This document shows positions 34,495 to 43,730 of a stretch of DNA of 64,000 bases, one piece after another. The translations under genes were made by a program, and so were the position numbers. This stretch comes from Ochotona curzoniae (lineage: Eukaryota; Chordata; Mammalia; Lagomorpha; Ochotonidae): contig NW_024467121.1 in NCBI RefSeq assembly GCF_017591425.1, forward strand, positions 16,504,707-16,568,706, in the 5' to 3' direction. Below the pieces are notes generated by a model, which ran no database searches, was not told the origin of the DNA, and saw only the letters and a program-made list of their open reading frames with translations. The first letter of the stretch is position 1. Each line of letters starts with the position of its first letter.

Positions 34495-34740
34495 ATGTGT
34501 GAAATTCCTTGGTGGAGTTGAAAAACCTAAGGGCTGGGCTGGCTATGGATTGGCTGTTTGCACTCCTGTGTGTACTGCTTGTTGTGCTGGTTCTCAGCCT
34601 TCCAATCAAAACACTGGGAGGCCTGGGTGGGTGCTTCTGTTGCTAATTTGACACTATTTTGGACATGATGAAATAAACTTGTCTGGGCTGTTGGTGCTCA
34701 TTTCCTTTGTTAACATTCTTTCCCAACAATCTCCTAATTT
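34495..34740 (+). mobile_element. LTR-like fragment with polyA signal
   Basis: A GC-richer segment with a GGCTGGGCTGGCTATGGATT start, TGCTTGTTGTGCTGGTTCTC, AATAAA at 34672-34677 and a T-rich U5-like end. It matches the general layout of an endogenous retrovirus R-U5 region. No second LTR or coding frame is seen and the family is not known to me. Confidence 0.4.
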
Positions 34741-35290
34741 ACTTTAATGTCCTTTGACAACAACTTTCTAAGTTTAAGAATAATCAGGCGACATTTTCTG
34801 AAGTATTTGCATTAATTTATTCTTATCTTTTCATTGCAAACCAATAAAAATTTCATCATGAACTAGCATACTAGTTTATACAGGAGCTTATGAGTACCAG
34901 TTATAAAAGCCCTTTATTTAATTTTGCACTTAGAAAACTTCACAGAAAAAAATGGATACTGATATATATTCATCTTCAATTGTCTAACAAGCATTATTTA
35001 TTCTTATATCCCTTTGAGTACAACACATTATAGTCTTTACATTGTTCAAGTAAACTTTAAATGCGTAACTTGATGAAACTTCAGAGTGAACTTACTGAGC
35101 TTTTTACTGATAAGCTACTATCAATTTCTCCCCCCTAATAATTCAGTCATTTTCATTAGCTAATGGACCATTATGTGAAGCAGGCCATTTGGATTCCGAG
35201 GAAGAGATACTGGAGCGGTCTCTATAATTTCAAAATAAAGCAGACCAATTCTCGATCTCAAAGTTGTGGCAAGGTTCACATTTCTCTTGA
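34741..35290. other. AT-rich non-coding gap
   Basis: Nothing recognised. 35150-35290 may be internal or leader sequence of the adjacent minus-strand LTR. Confidence 0.4.
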
Positions 35291-35294
35291 CTGT

Positions 35295-35700
35295 CCATTG
35301 AGTGGTCATGTCCAGCTATTGTCCTGGAATTACGCTTGAGGAGTGAGGGCGTGTGATGAGGAGTATGTGTCTGAAGGCAAAACATGGAGGCAACCTCAGT
35401 TCTTATCTCACAGGAAAGAATTTTCATGCTGACCATTTCAGTGAGCAAAAGCAGGATTTATTAAGTGGGAAAGACTTCCTGCCACAGCAGTCAGGAAGGG
35501 CGGTTCTCAAGAGAGGAAAGACTTAGAAATCTTGTGGAGGTGGAGTCTTTTAAGCACAATTTTTGGGGAGAAAAACATGGCGGTAGTTAACAATCAAAGG
35601 GTGGAAATGAGACTCAAGGGGCTAGAAGCAATGATCTTATCTAGCTTGTTCAAAACAAGCCATCAGAAAGGTGTGATTAGTAGCTTCTTTCTATTCTGTT
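35295..35700 (-). mobile_element. ERV LTR, class I-like, minus strand
   Basis: Read on the minus strand: GCTTAAAAGACTCCACCTCC (a TATA-like start region), then CACTTAATAAATCCTGCTTT with AATAAA (complement TTTATT at 35457-35462), then TTCTTTCCTGTGAGATAAGA. This order (TATA-like box, AATAAA, T/C-rich R-U5) is typical of gammaretrovirus-like LTRs. No intact gag, pol or env frame follows. A short 72-codon frame in the U5 side is incidental. Confidence 0.62.
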
Positions 35701-35783
35701 GATAAGCTTTCTCATAATGCAGATGGAAGCTGAAAGAAGAGAGATTGGTACTTCAAAGCTTATGCACAAACAAACACTTTTAA

Positions 35784-35794
35784 AGAGATTGCTT
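35784..35794. repeat. Target-site duplication, left
   Basis: AGAGATTGCTT, repeated exactly at 36134-36144 on the other side of the SINE. Confidence 0.85.
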
Positions 35795-36133
35795 GGGCTC
35801 AGCGCAATGGCGCAGTGGTTAAGGTCCTCTCCTTGCACGCGCCGCCGGGATCCCATATGGGTGCCAGTTCTAATCCCGGCAGTCCTGCTTCCCATCCAGC
35901 TCCCTGCCTGTGGCCCGGGAAAGTTAGTCAAGGACGGCCCAAGCTTTGGAACCCTGCAATCGCGTGGGAGACCCGGAAGAGGCTCCTGGCTTCGGATTGG
36001 CTCAGCTCCAGCCGTTGCGGCCACCTGGGGGAGTGAATCATTGGACGGAAGATCTTCCTCTCTGTCTCTCCTCTCTGTATATCTGCTTTTCCAATAAAAA
36101 TAAAAATAAAAAATAAATCTTTACGAGAGAGAG
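35795..36133 (+). mobile_element. Young CSINE, full length, with target-site duplication
   Basis: This is one of the two best preserved copies. It has a tRNA-derived head with box A TGGCGCAGTGG at 35808-35818 and box B AGTTCTAATCC at 35866-35876, a central CCCGGGAAAGTTAGTCAAGG segment, a CTTCCTCTCTGTC stretch and an AATAAAAATAAA...ATCTTTACGA(GA)n tail. High CpG content and an exact 11-bp duplication indicate recent insertion. Relative to the consensus as I know it, there is an extra GCC at CGCGCCGCCGGG. It carries no protein. Retroposition would depend on L1 enzymes in trans. The 132-, 115- and 73-codon frames across it are not genes. Confidence 0.97.
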
Positions 36134-36144
36134 AGAGATTGCTT
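36134..36144. repeat. Target-site duplication, right
   Basis: AGAGATTGCTT, the exact partner of 35784-35794. Confidence 0.85.
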
Positions 36145-36223
36145 CCTTGCTATTTAGTGATTAAAAAATGGAAATTTAGGGAGGTGGTATTCCTGGTCCA
36201 AAAACTGCTTTTCAACTGCTAGT

Positions 36224-37144
36224 CTCATTGCGAGGTAAGAGCGAGATCATACCAGACATGTCTAAGGCTTATGAAGGAGTCTTTATTAATCAAGCTTGGT
36301 GATAATAGAGCATACCAGAAATAACAAATCACAAGTCCATATGACAATCCAACCAATCATAATCACACCAAACATAACCCCGAAAGGAACAAATGGTTAT
36401 TACCTTTAAGTCCATCCATTAAGCTGGAGAACTATGTCCCAGCTTCCCCAACAATATAAGTTATCCTAGAGACATGCGATGAATAACCTGGACACACTTA
36501 TAAAGCTGCAAACATTCACTTTTCCCTGGCTTCTCTGCCGCATTCCATCACTGCTAGGCCTGACCTCTCCTGGAACTCCTGGTAGTACACAAACCAGAAA
36601 CAACGTTAAAATATTCATTGTCCAATTTAAGCAGTACACAGGGACCATGCTCAGGAGATTACCTGTCCTGGGTCACCCAAGAGTCCAGGTGCCAGAGTAA
36701 CAGAAGCATCTGACCAGAAAGAGAGACCCGCTTCATGGGCGTTTTAAAGGTTACACAAGAATGCAATACCATCCTCTCTCAGTTGATAGGTGAATCACAG
36801 GTGGGCAGGATCCCTAAGTGTTGTGGGCTAAGGAGTTGATTAGTGCTCATTGGGACGTGCAGGAACAGGAACTGGGCTTGTGGCTAAAACCACCTAGACT
36901 GTTTGGATCCAACTGTATCCAACGTCCTGGCTAAATTAGGACATAGGGAGAGTGGTTGAGGATGGAATTAATATTCCATTGCTGTTGGGACCCACCTTCA
37001 GCACAGAGGGTAGGGGACACAGCCAACTGCCAATGGGTGCTGGCTATCACTGGCTGCACCCCACAACACTCTCAAGACAAAACTAGAAACTCAGCAGGCT
37101 CTCTTGCTTCTCCCATCTTGCTAAATGCAGCTCCTGGGGTGTAA
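36224..37144 (-). mobile_element. Solo LTR-like element, copy B
   Basis: Minus strand. The part 36224-36745 is homologous to copy A at 3195-3702, and includes the AATAAA (complement TTTATT at 36282-36287). Conceptual frames on the opposite strand share LGLTSP and STQ-RN words, an independent sign of the homology. The stretch to 37144 keeps the same GC-richer composition and is tentatively the U3 part. CpG content is higher than in copy A, so it may be the younger insertion. No internal retroviral genes are seen. Confidence 0.72.
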
Positions 37145-37399
37145 CAAGCTTCCCTGTATATTTCAAGAAACCCCTTTTTTTAAGTCTACCTAGATCCTGA
37201 TCCTATTAGCCCATCTAATCTGCCTATTATCCTAGTTCCTTACATGAGAACCATTTCTACGCAACATGCTTGCTATTTTTAGGGAGCCATGCAAGTAGAG
37301 CAAGTCAGGTAGACCTAGACTAGACTAACTTTTATTCATTCATTCATGTTGTCATTTTGGACTTAATTTATCTATCTACACAAGTATATTTATATCCTG
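37145..37399. other. Short non-coding gap
   Basis: Nothing recognised. Confidence 0.5.
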
Positions 37400-37612
37400 A
37401 ACATTAGGTTCCCAGCACTGAGACCCTGTCACCACGTGGGAGGCCAGTGTGGCGATCCTGGTTCCTGGCTTCAACCTGGCCCAGTCCCAGCCATATTTGT
37501 CATTCTAGGAGTGAAATAGCTGATGGAAGATCATTCTGTCAATGTCTTTCCCACTTTTCCTATCCCTGTAGTCCTGCCTTTCAAACAAACAAGTAATTTA
37601 ATACTTAGGGCT
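37400..37612 (+). mobile_element. Old CSINE, 3' half
   Basis: GAGACCCTGTCACCACGTGG GAGGCCAGTG, CTTCAACCTGGCCCAGTCCC and GTCCTGCCTTTCAAACAAAC match the last two-thirds of the older class. The head is missing (5' truncation). It lies about 90 bases upstream of another plus-strand copy. Confidence 0.8.
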
Positions 37613-37704
37613 TTAAAAAAATTATTTATTGAGGTGGTATAATCAGTCAGAAAACATTGGTAAAATCAGAGAATATAGGATTGGGGGCAAACTTCAAACA
37701 AACA

Positions 37705-38025
37705 TTGTGTTGAAGCAGGTTGCAGTTGTTAATTGTGACCTCCAAAGCCATATCAGACTGTTGGCTCAAGCCCCAGTCACTCTGCTTCTTATCCAGCTTC
37801 CTACAGCTGCAGCCTGGATGGCAGCTCATTCTGTCTTAAGTGCCTATCACCAACATAGGTAATCCAGAGAGAACTCCAGGCTCCTGACTCTGACCAGACC
37901 CCACCCTGACTGTGAAAGTTATTTGGGTGAACCAGGGGATGGTAATCTCTGTCTCTGTTGTGTCTCTGTCTTTTATCTGGCACCTGCCTTTCAAACACAT
38001 TAAAATAAACAAACACTAAAAATGA
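37705..38025 (+). mobile_element. Old CSINE, nearly full length
   Basis: CTGCTTCTTATCCAGCTTCC, AGAGAACTCCAGGCTCCTGA, GACCCCACCCTGACTGTGAA and CACCTGCCTTTCAAACACAT are in order. The box A region is poorly conserved. The 77-codon plus frame and 71-codon minus frame come from this copy. Confidence 0.8.
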
Positions 38026-38784
38026 TTTATTAAAAAAACAAAAAAAGAACCAAATACAGTGTTTTATAATCTGCTTTTCTATTTTAAAAACACACTTGTA
38101 AGCAAGATATGTTCATGTTAAGAATGTTTCTAGTAGAGTTCTACCATAGTTTGTTAAATGCATTTCATGTTATTGGTCATTTAGTCTGATTCCAACTTTT
38201 TTTTGCCACTATAAACAATTGTATAATGAGCACCCTTGCATTTATGTCTCTATGAATATAATTATATCCCTGGGTCACATTTCTAGAAATGTAATTGCTG
38301 GGTTAAAAGTCTTTGTATTTTTTAAATACAGTGTTACAAAATAACTGGGATGTTAGTGCCAAATCAGTCTGCAGCTAAGGCTCTATGGCTCATAGTGTCT
38401 TCTCTGTGTGGTAAAAGAAGTACAAGTGATTTTAGTCCCTTGATTATTCCTATTAAGTCAGCTCCATAAATGCTTTTACACTGGTTTTAGTTGAATTACC
38501 AGATAAAAGCTTATTTCTGGGAGACAGTCAATTAGCAATATTCAGTCAGCATTCACTGTATGTGAGGAGATCTAAGTAAAACCATAAATGATCTAAGTTA
38601 ATAGATATGTAGATACATTCAGTTAATGAAAAGAATATTTTTGTTTCATTATTTTGTTTTTGATCTTCAGAAGACATAGTAAGATCTATGTGTGATGGGA
38701 ATCCAAAAGTTATAAGCTAAATGTCCAAAGATCACCACTTCATGATAATACTTTTATCCATGAACAGTATATATAATATGTTTT
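38026..38784. other. AT-rich non-coding DNA
   Basis: 38150-38330 (GTCTGATTCCAACTTTTTTT, ATAAACAATTGTATAATGAG, TTTCTAGAAATGTAATTGCT) has the look of decayed LINE-1 3' sequence. This is not firm enough for an element call. Confidence 0.4.
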
Positions 38785-39105
38785 GTGACACCTAGCAGCT
38801 GAAATACTCACCTTGCCTCCCCAGAATCTGATATGGGCGTCAGTTCTAATCATGTGTGCTCCACTTCCCATCCAGCTCCCCGCTTGTGGCCTGGGAACAC
38901 AGTCATTCAAGGATGGCCCAAAGCCTTGGGATCCTGCACCCATGTGCAGGACCCGGAAGATGCTCCTAGCTCCTGGATTCAGATTGGCTCAGCTCTGGAT
39001 GTTGTGGCCACATGGGGAGTGAAGCACCAGATGAAGATTTTTTTTCTCTCTTTCCTTCTCTCTGTAAATCTGTCTTTCCAATAAAGAGAAATAAAATTTT
39101 TAAAA
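38785..39105 (+). mobile_element. CSINE, full length
   Basis: CACCTAGCAGCTGAAATACT stands at the box A position and CAGTTCTAATCATG at box B (damaged). The centre and CTCTGTAAATCTGTCTTTCC AATAAAGAG tail are clear. A 3-base CATTC insertion-like change is visible in the AAGCAGTCGAGG equivalent (ACAGTCATTCAAGG). Confidence 0.92.
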
Positions 39106-39196
39106 AGTTTTGTTTTGTCATTTGTTTCCAATACAGTATTCTGTGTAATCGGGAAAATAAATCTTTGGAAATCAGAGATTATGTTTCCCACTAAGC

Positions 39197-39450
39197 AGTC
39201 GTGTCAATTGCCATTTCCAGCATCCCATTCTGGAGCACCAGCTTGAGACCTGGCTGCCCCATTCCAATTCACCTTCCTGCTAATGCAGCTGAAAAGGCAG
39301 CAGGTAATGGCTCAAATCCTTGTGTCACTTCCACATGGGAAACCACAGTAGAGTGGCCTGGACCTGGCTGTTGTGGCCGCTTGAGGGGTGAATCATCAGA
39401 TGGAAATGCTGTATGTGTATGTGTTACTGTACCTTTCAAATAAGTGAGTG
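39197..39450 (+). mobile_element. Old CSINE, 5' eroded
   Basis: CACCTTCCTGCTAATGCAGC, AGGCAGCAGGTAATGGCTCA, GACCTGGCTGTTGTGGCCGC and TGTACCTTTCAAATAAGTGA match the older class. The CTCTCT segment is replaced by TGTATGTGTATGTGT. Confidence 0.8.
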
Positions 39451-40149
39451 ATAGGGAAGCTTAAGAAATGTATCAACTTCACCTACAATAATTAAAAGTC
39501 AATTTTAAAAAACCCTAAAATATGGTAAGGGATTAAGCAGCACTTTTCTCTAATAAGAAAGTGATTTGCAGTTTTAAAAAAAAAAGTATTTTTGAAGAAT
39601 ATATTGATTCTCCTTAAAGGAGGCCAAAGTTGGAAAACAAACAGATAATATCCAATTCTATATCTATACCAACAGCCTCTCCACATTAGTAATTATAATA
39701 TATAATGAGACAGTCAGGAGAATGAAGCAAACATGATATTTAGATGGGACAGAGATAGGTACTAAGAGCTTTGTGTTATTCACTTGTGAAAAAGCAGATA
39801 TTTCTATGACACTGTGTCTAAAAGTTGAGGATATTGATTTGAAATACCACGATGGTAAATTTTACTTTAAGACCTTGCTTTGACCATCACAACAAAAAGA
39901 TTCCGCAGTGAAACATATCTCGCTGATTAACAAGAAGAGCCCTGCTTCAATGCAAGCACTGACTTTTGGTGTTACCAAGACTGATCTAACCACACTTTTT
40001 TCTTTATTCTCAGGTTGCAAGCTCAGAGTCCATGAGCATCTTGGAAGTTGAGAAACTGAGTGATTTGGGTTTTCTTATGACATCTGAGAATATGTGACTT
40101 TGTCCTGTTTCTACAATGGTTATTTACTTTGATCTTGGGGGTCTTCTGT
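39451..40149. other. AT-rich non-coding DNA
   Basis: Nothing recognised. Confidence 0.5.
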
Positions 40150-40715
40150 CGAGCAGGCCGTGAGACCACCAGGTGAGAGATGACAGCCCTCTACAGTGAA
40201 AACACCAGAGACAAACTGGTGGTGAGGGATGTCAATTTATTTGCAAGAAGTCACAGGATTATAGAGGGTAAAAGAAAGGGGCAGGCAGAAGGGCAGTCCC
40301 CACAGTACTGCCACCTGACAATGACACCATGACTGGCTAACACATATGTCTATCTCTGAACCCTCCAATGAAGGCAAAGGTCAGGAAGTGCAGGAAGGAC
40401 AGGAAGCTGTGTCTCACAGCAAACTCATGACATGCTGAAAAACAGGATGAATGTAACATTTAATTCCCTAGAGTTGTTTACCAAGGAAGTCCTAGCACAG
40501 TTCACTACAGAGACAGAGAAGAGAGACTGGGGTGCAGCCCACCGCTCTTGTATGCCCAGTGAATGGGCCAAGTTTGGGGTCTCGGTTAGCTGAGCCTCCT
40601 GTTGGGTTCCCCAGGGCACACTTTGTGTTGTGTGCCCAGGAAGGCAGAGATCCAGGCGCAATCTTCCACATTTCATCCGTTGTGCTGTCTACGGTTGCTT
40701 TCCCTCATTGAAACA
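40150..40715 (-). mobile_element. ERV LTR-like element, minus strand
   Basis: On the minus strand it begins TGTTTCAATGAGGGAAAGCA. It has CTTCTTGCAAATAAATTGAC with AATAAA (complement TTTATT at 40236-40241), then a GTTTGTCTCTGGTG R-U5-like part and ends near CTGCTCGACAGA. GC and CpG content are higher than around it. It resembles neither the 3.2/36.2 kb family nor the 35.3 kb LTR. No retroviral frame adjoins it. Confidence 0.55.
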
Positions 40716-42060
40716 AACGCTTGATGCTTCGGAACTATAGTAAATCCTAGAAATCATAATTTGGAACTGTCTGTAAAATGAAGTCTATTGATGAGATATT
40801 CCTTTTAAAGGTTGAAACTTTTGAGCCTTGTTTTATCTCTTGCACCTTTTCATGGTATTCCTTTCATTTCCTTAGGCTGAAAAAAGTGTGGCATGCAGTT
40901 CTCAATCTAGAATTTCATCTCATTTGTGCCCCATTTGGAGGCATTAAACTTGATTGATTTGTAATGAAGTGTATTCCAAGCATAATGTATTTGAATCAAA
41001 ACTGAATTTTATACATCGTATATATTCATATCTGTGTATATATTTCACCCACTAATACTAGCATCATGATGAAATGTGGCATTATTTCACTGTGCCTATT
41101 GCCCTGATCACAGTGTAAATTATGCTTTAAATACTGATGCAGGTATAAAGATATTTAACCTACAGTTTACATTTCCTTCAAAGGATAAATTCATTGAGCT
41201 TTAAATTGCTGATCTTAATATCAAGTAAAAATAAATTTTCTTATCTTTGCTCAGTATGTTCATCCTGTGAACATTTTTTCAGTAAAGACTTCCTTACACA
41301 GCAGCTGGACTTGGTTTGCTTCCAAATAATGTTCTGTGAAACTGAATCTGGTTTCATCATTTTGATCATCACAGAAATAAGATGAATCTTACATTCCTTG
41401 TTATGAGAAAATTAGATTTGTTAATCTTCAATGCAACAGATTTAACTCCAAAGATTCAGACTTCAAGATATAATGATTTTAGTGTCTAGGGATGTCGTCT
41501 TTCTAATTTCCTTCTTGCTGAGTTAAGTGACCCAAGGTAAGTCATTCAAGTACATTGTTTCACTTTACGAAAGAAAAGTTTCTTTAGCAAATGTTTATTG
41601 ACTGCCTTCCGGAGGGTTCTGTGCTTCTGTGTGTTAATTGTTGAGCTCCTTCTGTCTGAAGGCTGCTTTGAACTTCTTTTATCATCATTTTTTAAAGAAA
41701 ATTAAAAATGCAGGTTGCTTTACTGTTTTCTATACACTGATTTTCCCTTAACCCCCCCCCCACTACCTCTTATGTTATTCCCACAAAAAGTTTGTAGCAT
41801 TGTGAAAATGCTGTGAAAAACACAAAGTACTCCACAAATAAAGTATTTTCTTAGTTCCTGAGTATGGTATGATGAAGAAACAAAAATTAAGCATTAATGG
41901 TAGAGAGAAAAGCTAATTGTGCCTTATATAAAGAAATATTGTGGAAGGAAGCCTGAGATTATGTTATAAAAAGTTTCTTATAATACTTCTTTGGAAAAAA
42001 ATTGTATCTTTGGAGCAGATGGAGTACCCCTTTTATAATAAGCATTTATCCCTAATGTTC
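40716..42060. other. AT-rich non-coding DNA
   Basis: Only a C10 run (41752-41761) stands out. No gene or element recognised. Confidence 0.5.
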
Positions 42061-42800
42061 TATTTCTGCGCCTAAAGATATGGGCTCAGAAGATGGGTTC
42101 ACCAACTACTTATGTCAAAATTCAATGGAATCTTATTCCAGTGTCTTATGTCAAAGACACTGGAACCTAGAACCTGTATCTTTCTAATTAAAGTGAAATG
42201 CACAAATAAGGACATTAGAGGTGCCAGGAGGCATTTCATAGCCCAGTAGCAATGCCCTGGTCTGCCTGAGTAATGCAGAAGATAGTGTAATTGTATCATC
42301 TGTGGAAGAATAGGAATGGTGTATGGGTACTGTATAATATGTACACGGAGCCCTGCACTTTCAAGATGCAACACACTCAAAAGACTCGTTTTTGTTCCAT
42401 GTCCCAATGAGCCAGTAGCAGTGTTTGGTGGTTTCACATCCTTCCTGCTGTGAAGCCCCACTTCCCTGGGCTTTTCGGACAACATGGTCTCCTGATGTTG
42501 CTTCTAACTTTTGACTGTTCAGTTCATGCCCCTTACGTCCTCTGTGCTCTAACAGGCTGTTCCTTTGCAGTCTCACACCCTGGGAAGGTGCGGGGAGCTC
42601 CACCCCCTCCAAATCCCTTTCTCCAGATTTAGATCCACTTTGCTGAAAACACAGCCACTTTGAAATCCTGCAACCACTTTAAACTCCCTGTGTTTCCTCA
42701 TATGGCCTACAGCCTTCTGCCCTTCTTCAACCATTAGTCTTCTTTGTATTTGGTACCCATGAGAGTGGTCTCCACCACCACCCAAGAACACAGATTTTTT
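42061..42800. other. Unassigned, less AT-rich segment
   Basis: Composition shifts to balanced base use. Four overlapping frames, the longest 128 codons on the minus strand at 42099-42485, lie here without any recognisable domain. It could be an unrecognised LTR or an old processed copy. I see no polyA signal, tail or duplication that would settle it. Confidence 0.35.
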
Positions 42801-43009
42801 TTTTGTACATTGTCTCTTATGCTTGCTGTCTAGAACAGCAGAACACTGATCATTAGCAATACTTCTAAACTGGTCTGGAAAACAGATGGAAGAACTTTGG
42901 GGCTTTTAAAATCATATCCAGGTTTTTGTTTGTGGGAGATCTAAGTTTGACACCTTTTTAGAGCCCTATCATCTTTAAATAGCAGAACAGTACCCAAGTC
43001 AGTGGAATT

Positions 43010-43110
43010 TTTCAAGTGTACCGATTTGGCCAAAAAATGATCAAAATATATTGAGTCTGGCACATAGGAGTTGTTCAATGCAAATGAGCTACTGTTATCC
43101 TTGTTTGCTG
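43010..43110 (+). mobile_element. MIR fragment, 3' end
   Basis: GTCTGGCACATAGGAGTTGT TCAATGCAAATGAGCTACTG matches the MIR ending (CTGGCACATAGTAGG..CTCAATAAATG..GCTA). It is a mammal-wide tRNA-derived SINE, long inactive. Confidence 0.65.
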
Positions 43111-43289
43111 GTCTTCATCCCACATTCTTTCTGCTTTCCAAGCACAGTCACGCCACAGATGATCACTGCAGCAGTCTCCCCAGTGATCTGCTAATGCAGG
43201 TTTCCCACTCTCCACGTTGAAAGGATGTCTTTGCACGTCCCCACACAACATCGCTCATTGCCCTCCTCTTGCTTTGTTTCTTTTCAAGA

Positions 43290-43730
43290 TGCTACCCAGC
43301 TCCTCACCCCAGGGCACAATACCCCTCAGCAACTGACTCACCAGTCATTACAGCTTCATCTCAGGCCACTTGCACCTTGTTCCCTTTATTTCAGACTATT
43401 TTGGAATTTCCGCTGCAAGAAGGCATTTTGCTCTTTATCTTCAGCCACACATGCTTATTTGTGTTGGGAACACTCTCTTCACTGTTGTACTCGCCTAGGC
43501 AAGTCGTGCACCTGCTTGCTTTAGATCCCTCTTCCCAGTTTTAATTAGATGTCCCTGCTGCATGTCCTCATAGCATCATCATTTGTTAGAGTACTTACCT
43601 TGTGGTTCTGGAATTTTTCAAACAATCTCTCTCCTGAGATTGTACCATTGAGAACCTATCTCCTATGGCTAACCAATGTCTTACACAAAGCAGCATTATC
43701 TTATGTAGAATAAATGGCCTCCAGGGTAAC
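43290..43730 (+). mobile_element. LINE-2 3' region
   Basis: C/T-rich sequence with CACTTGCACCTTGTTCCCTT, GATGTCCCTGCTGCATGTCC TCATAGCATC and TAGAGTACTTACCTTGTG, in the order of the L2 3' region. The 99- and 91-codon frames at 43225-43544 follow from low stop content in C-rich DNA. Confidence 0.55.
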
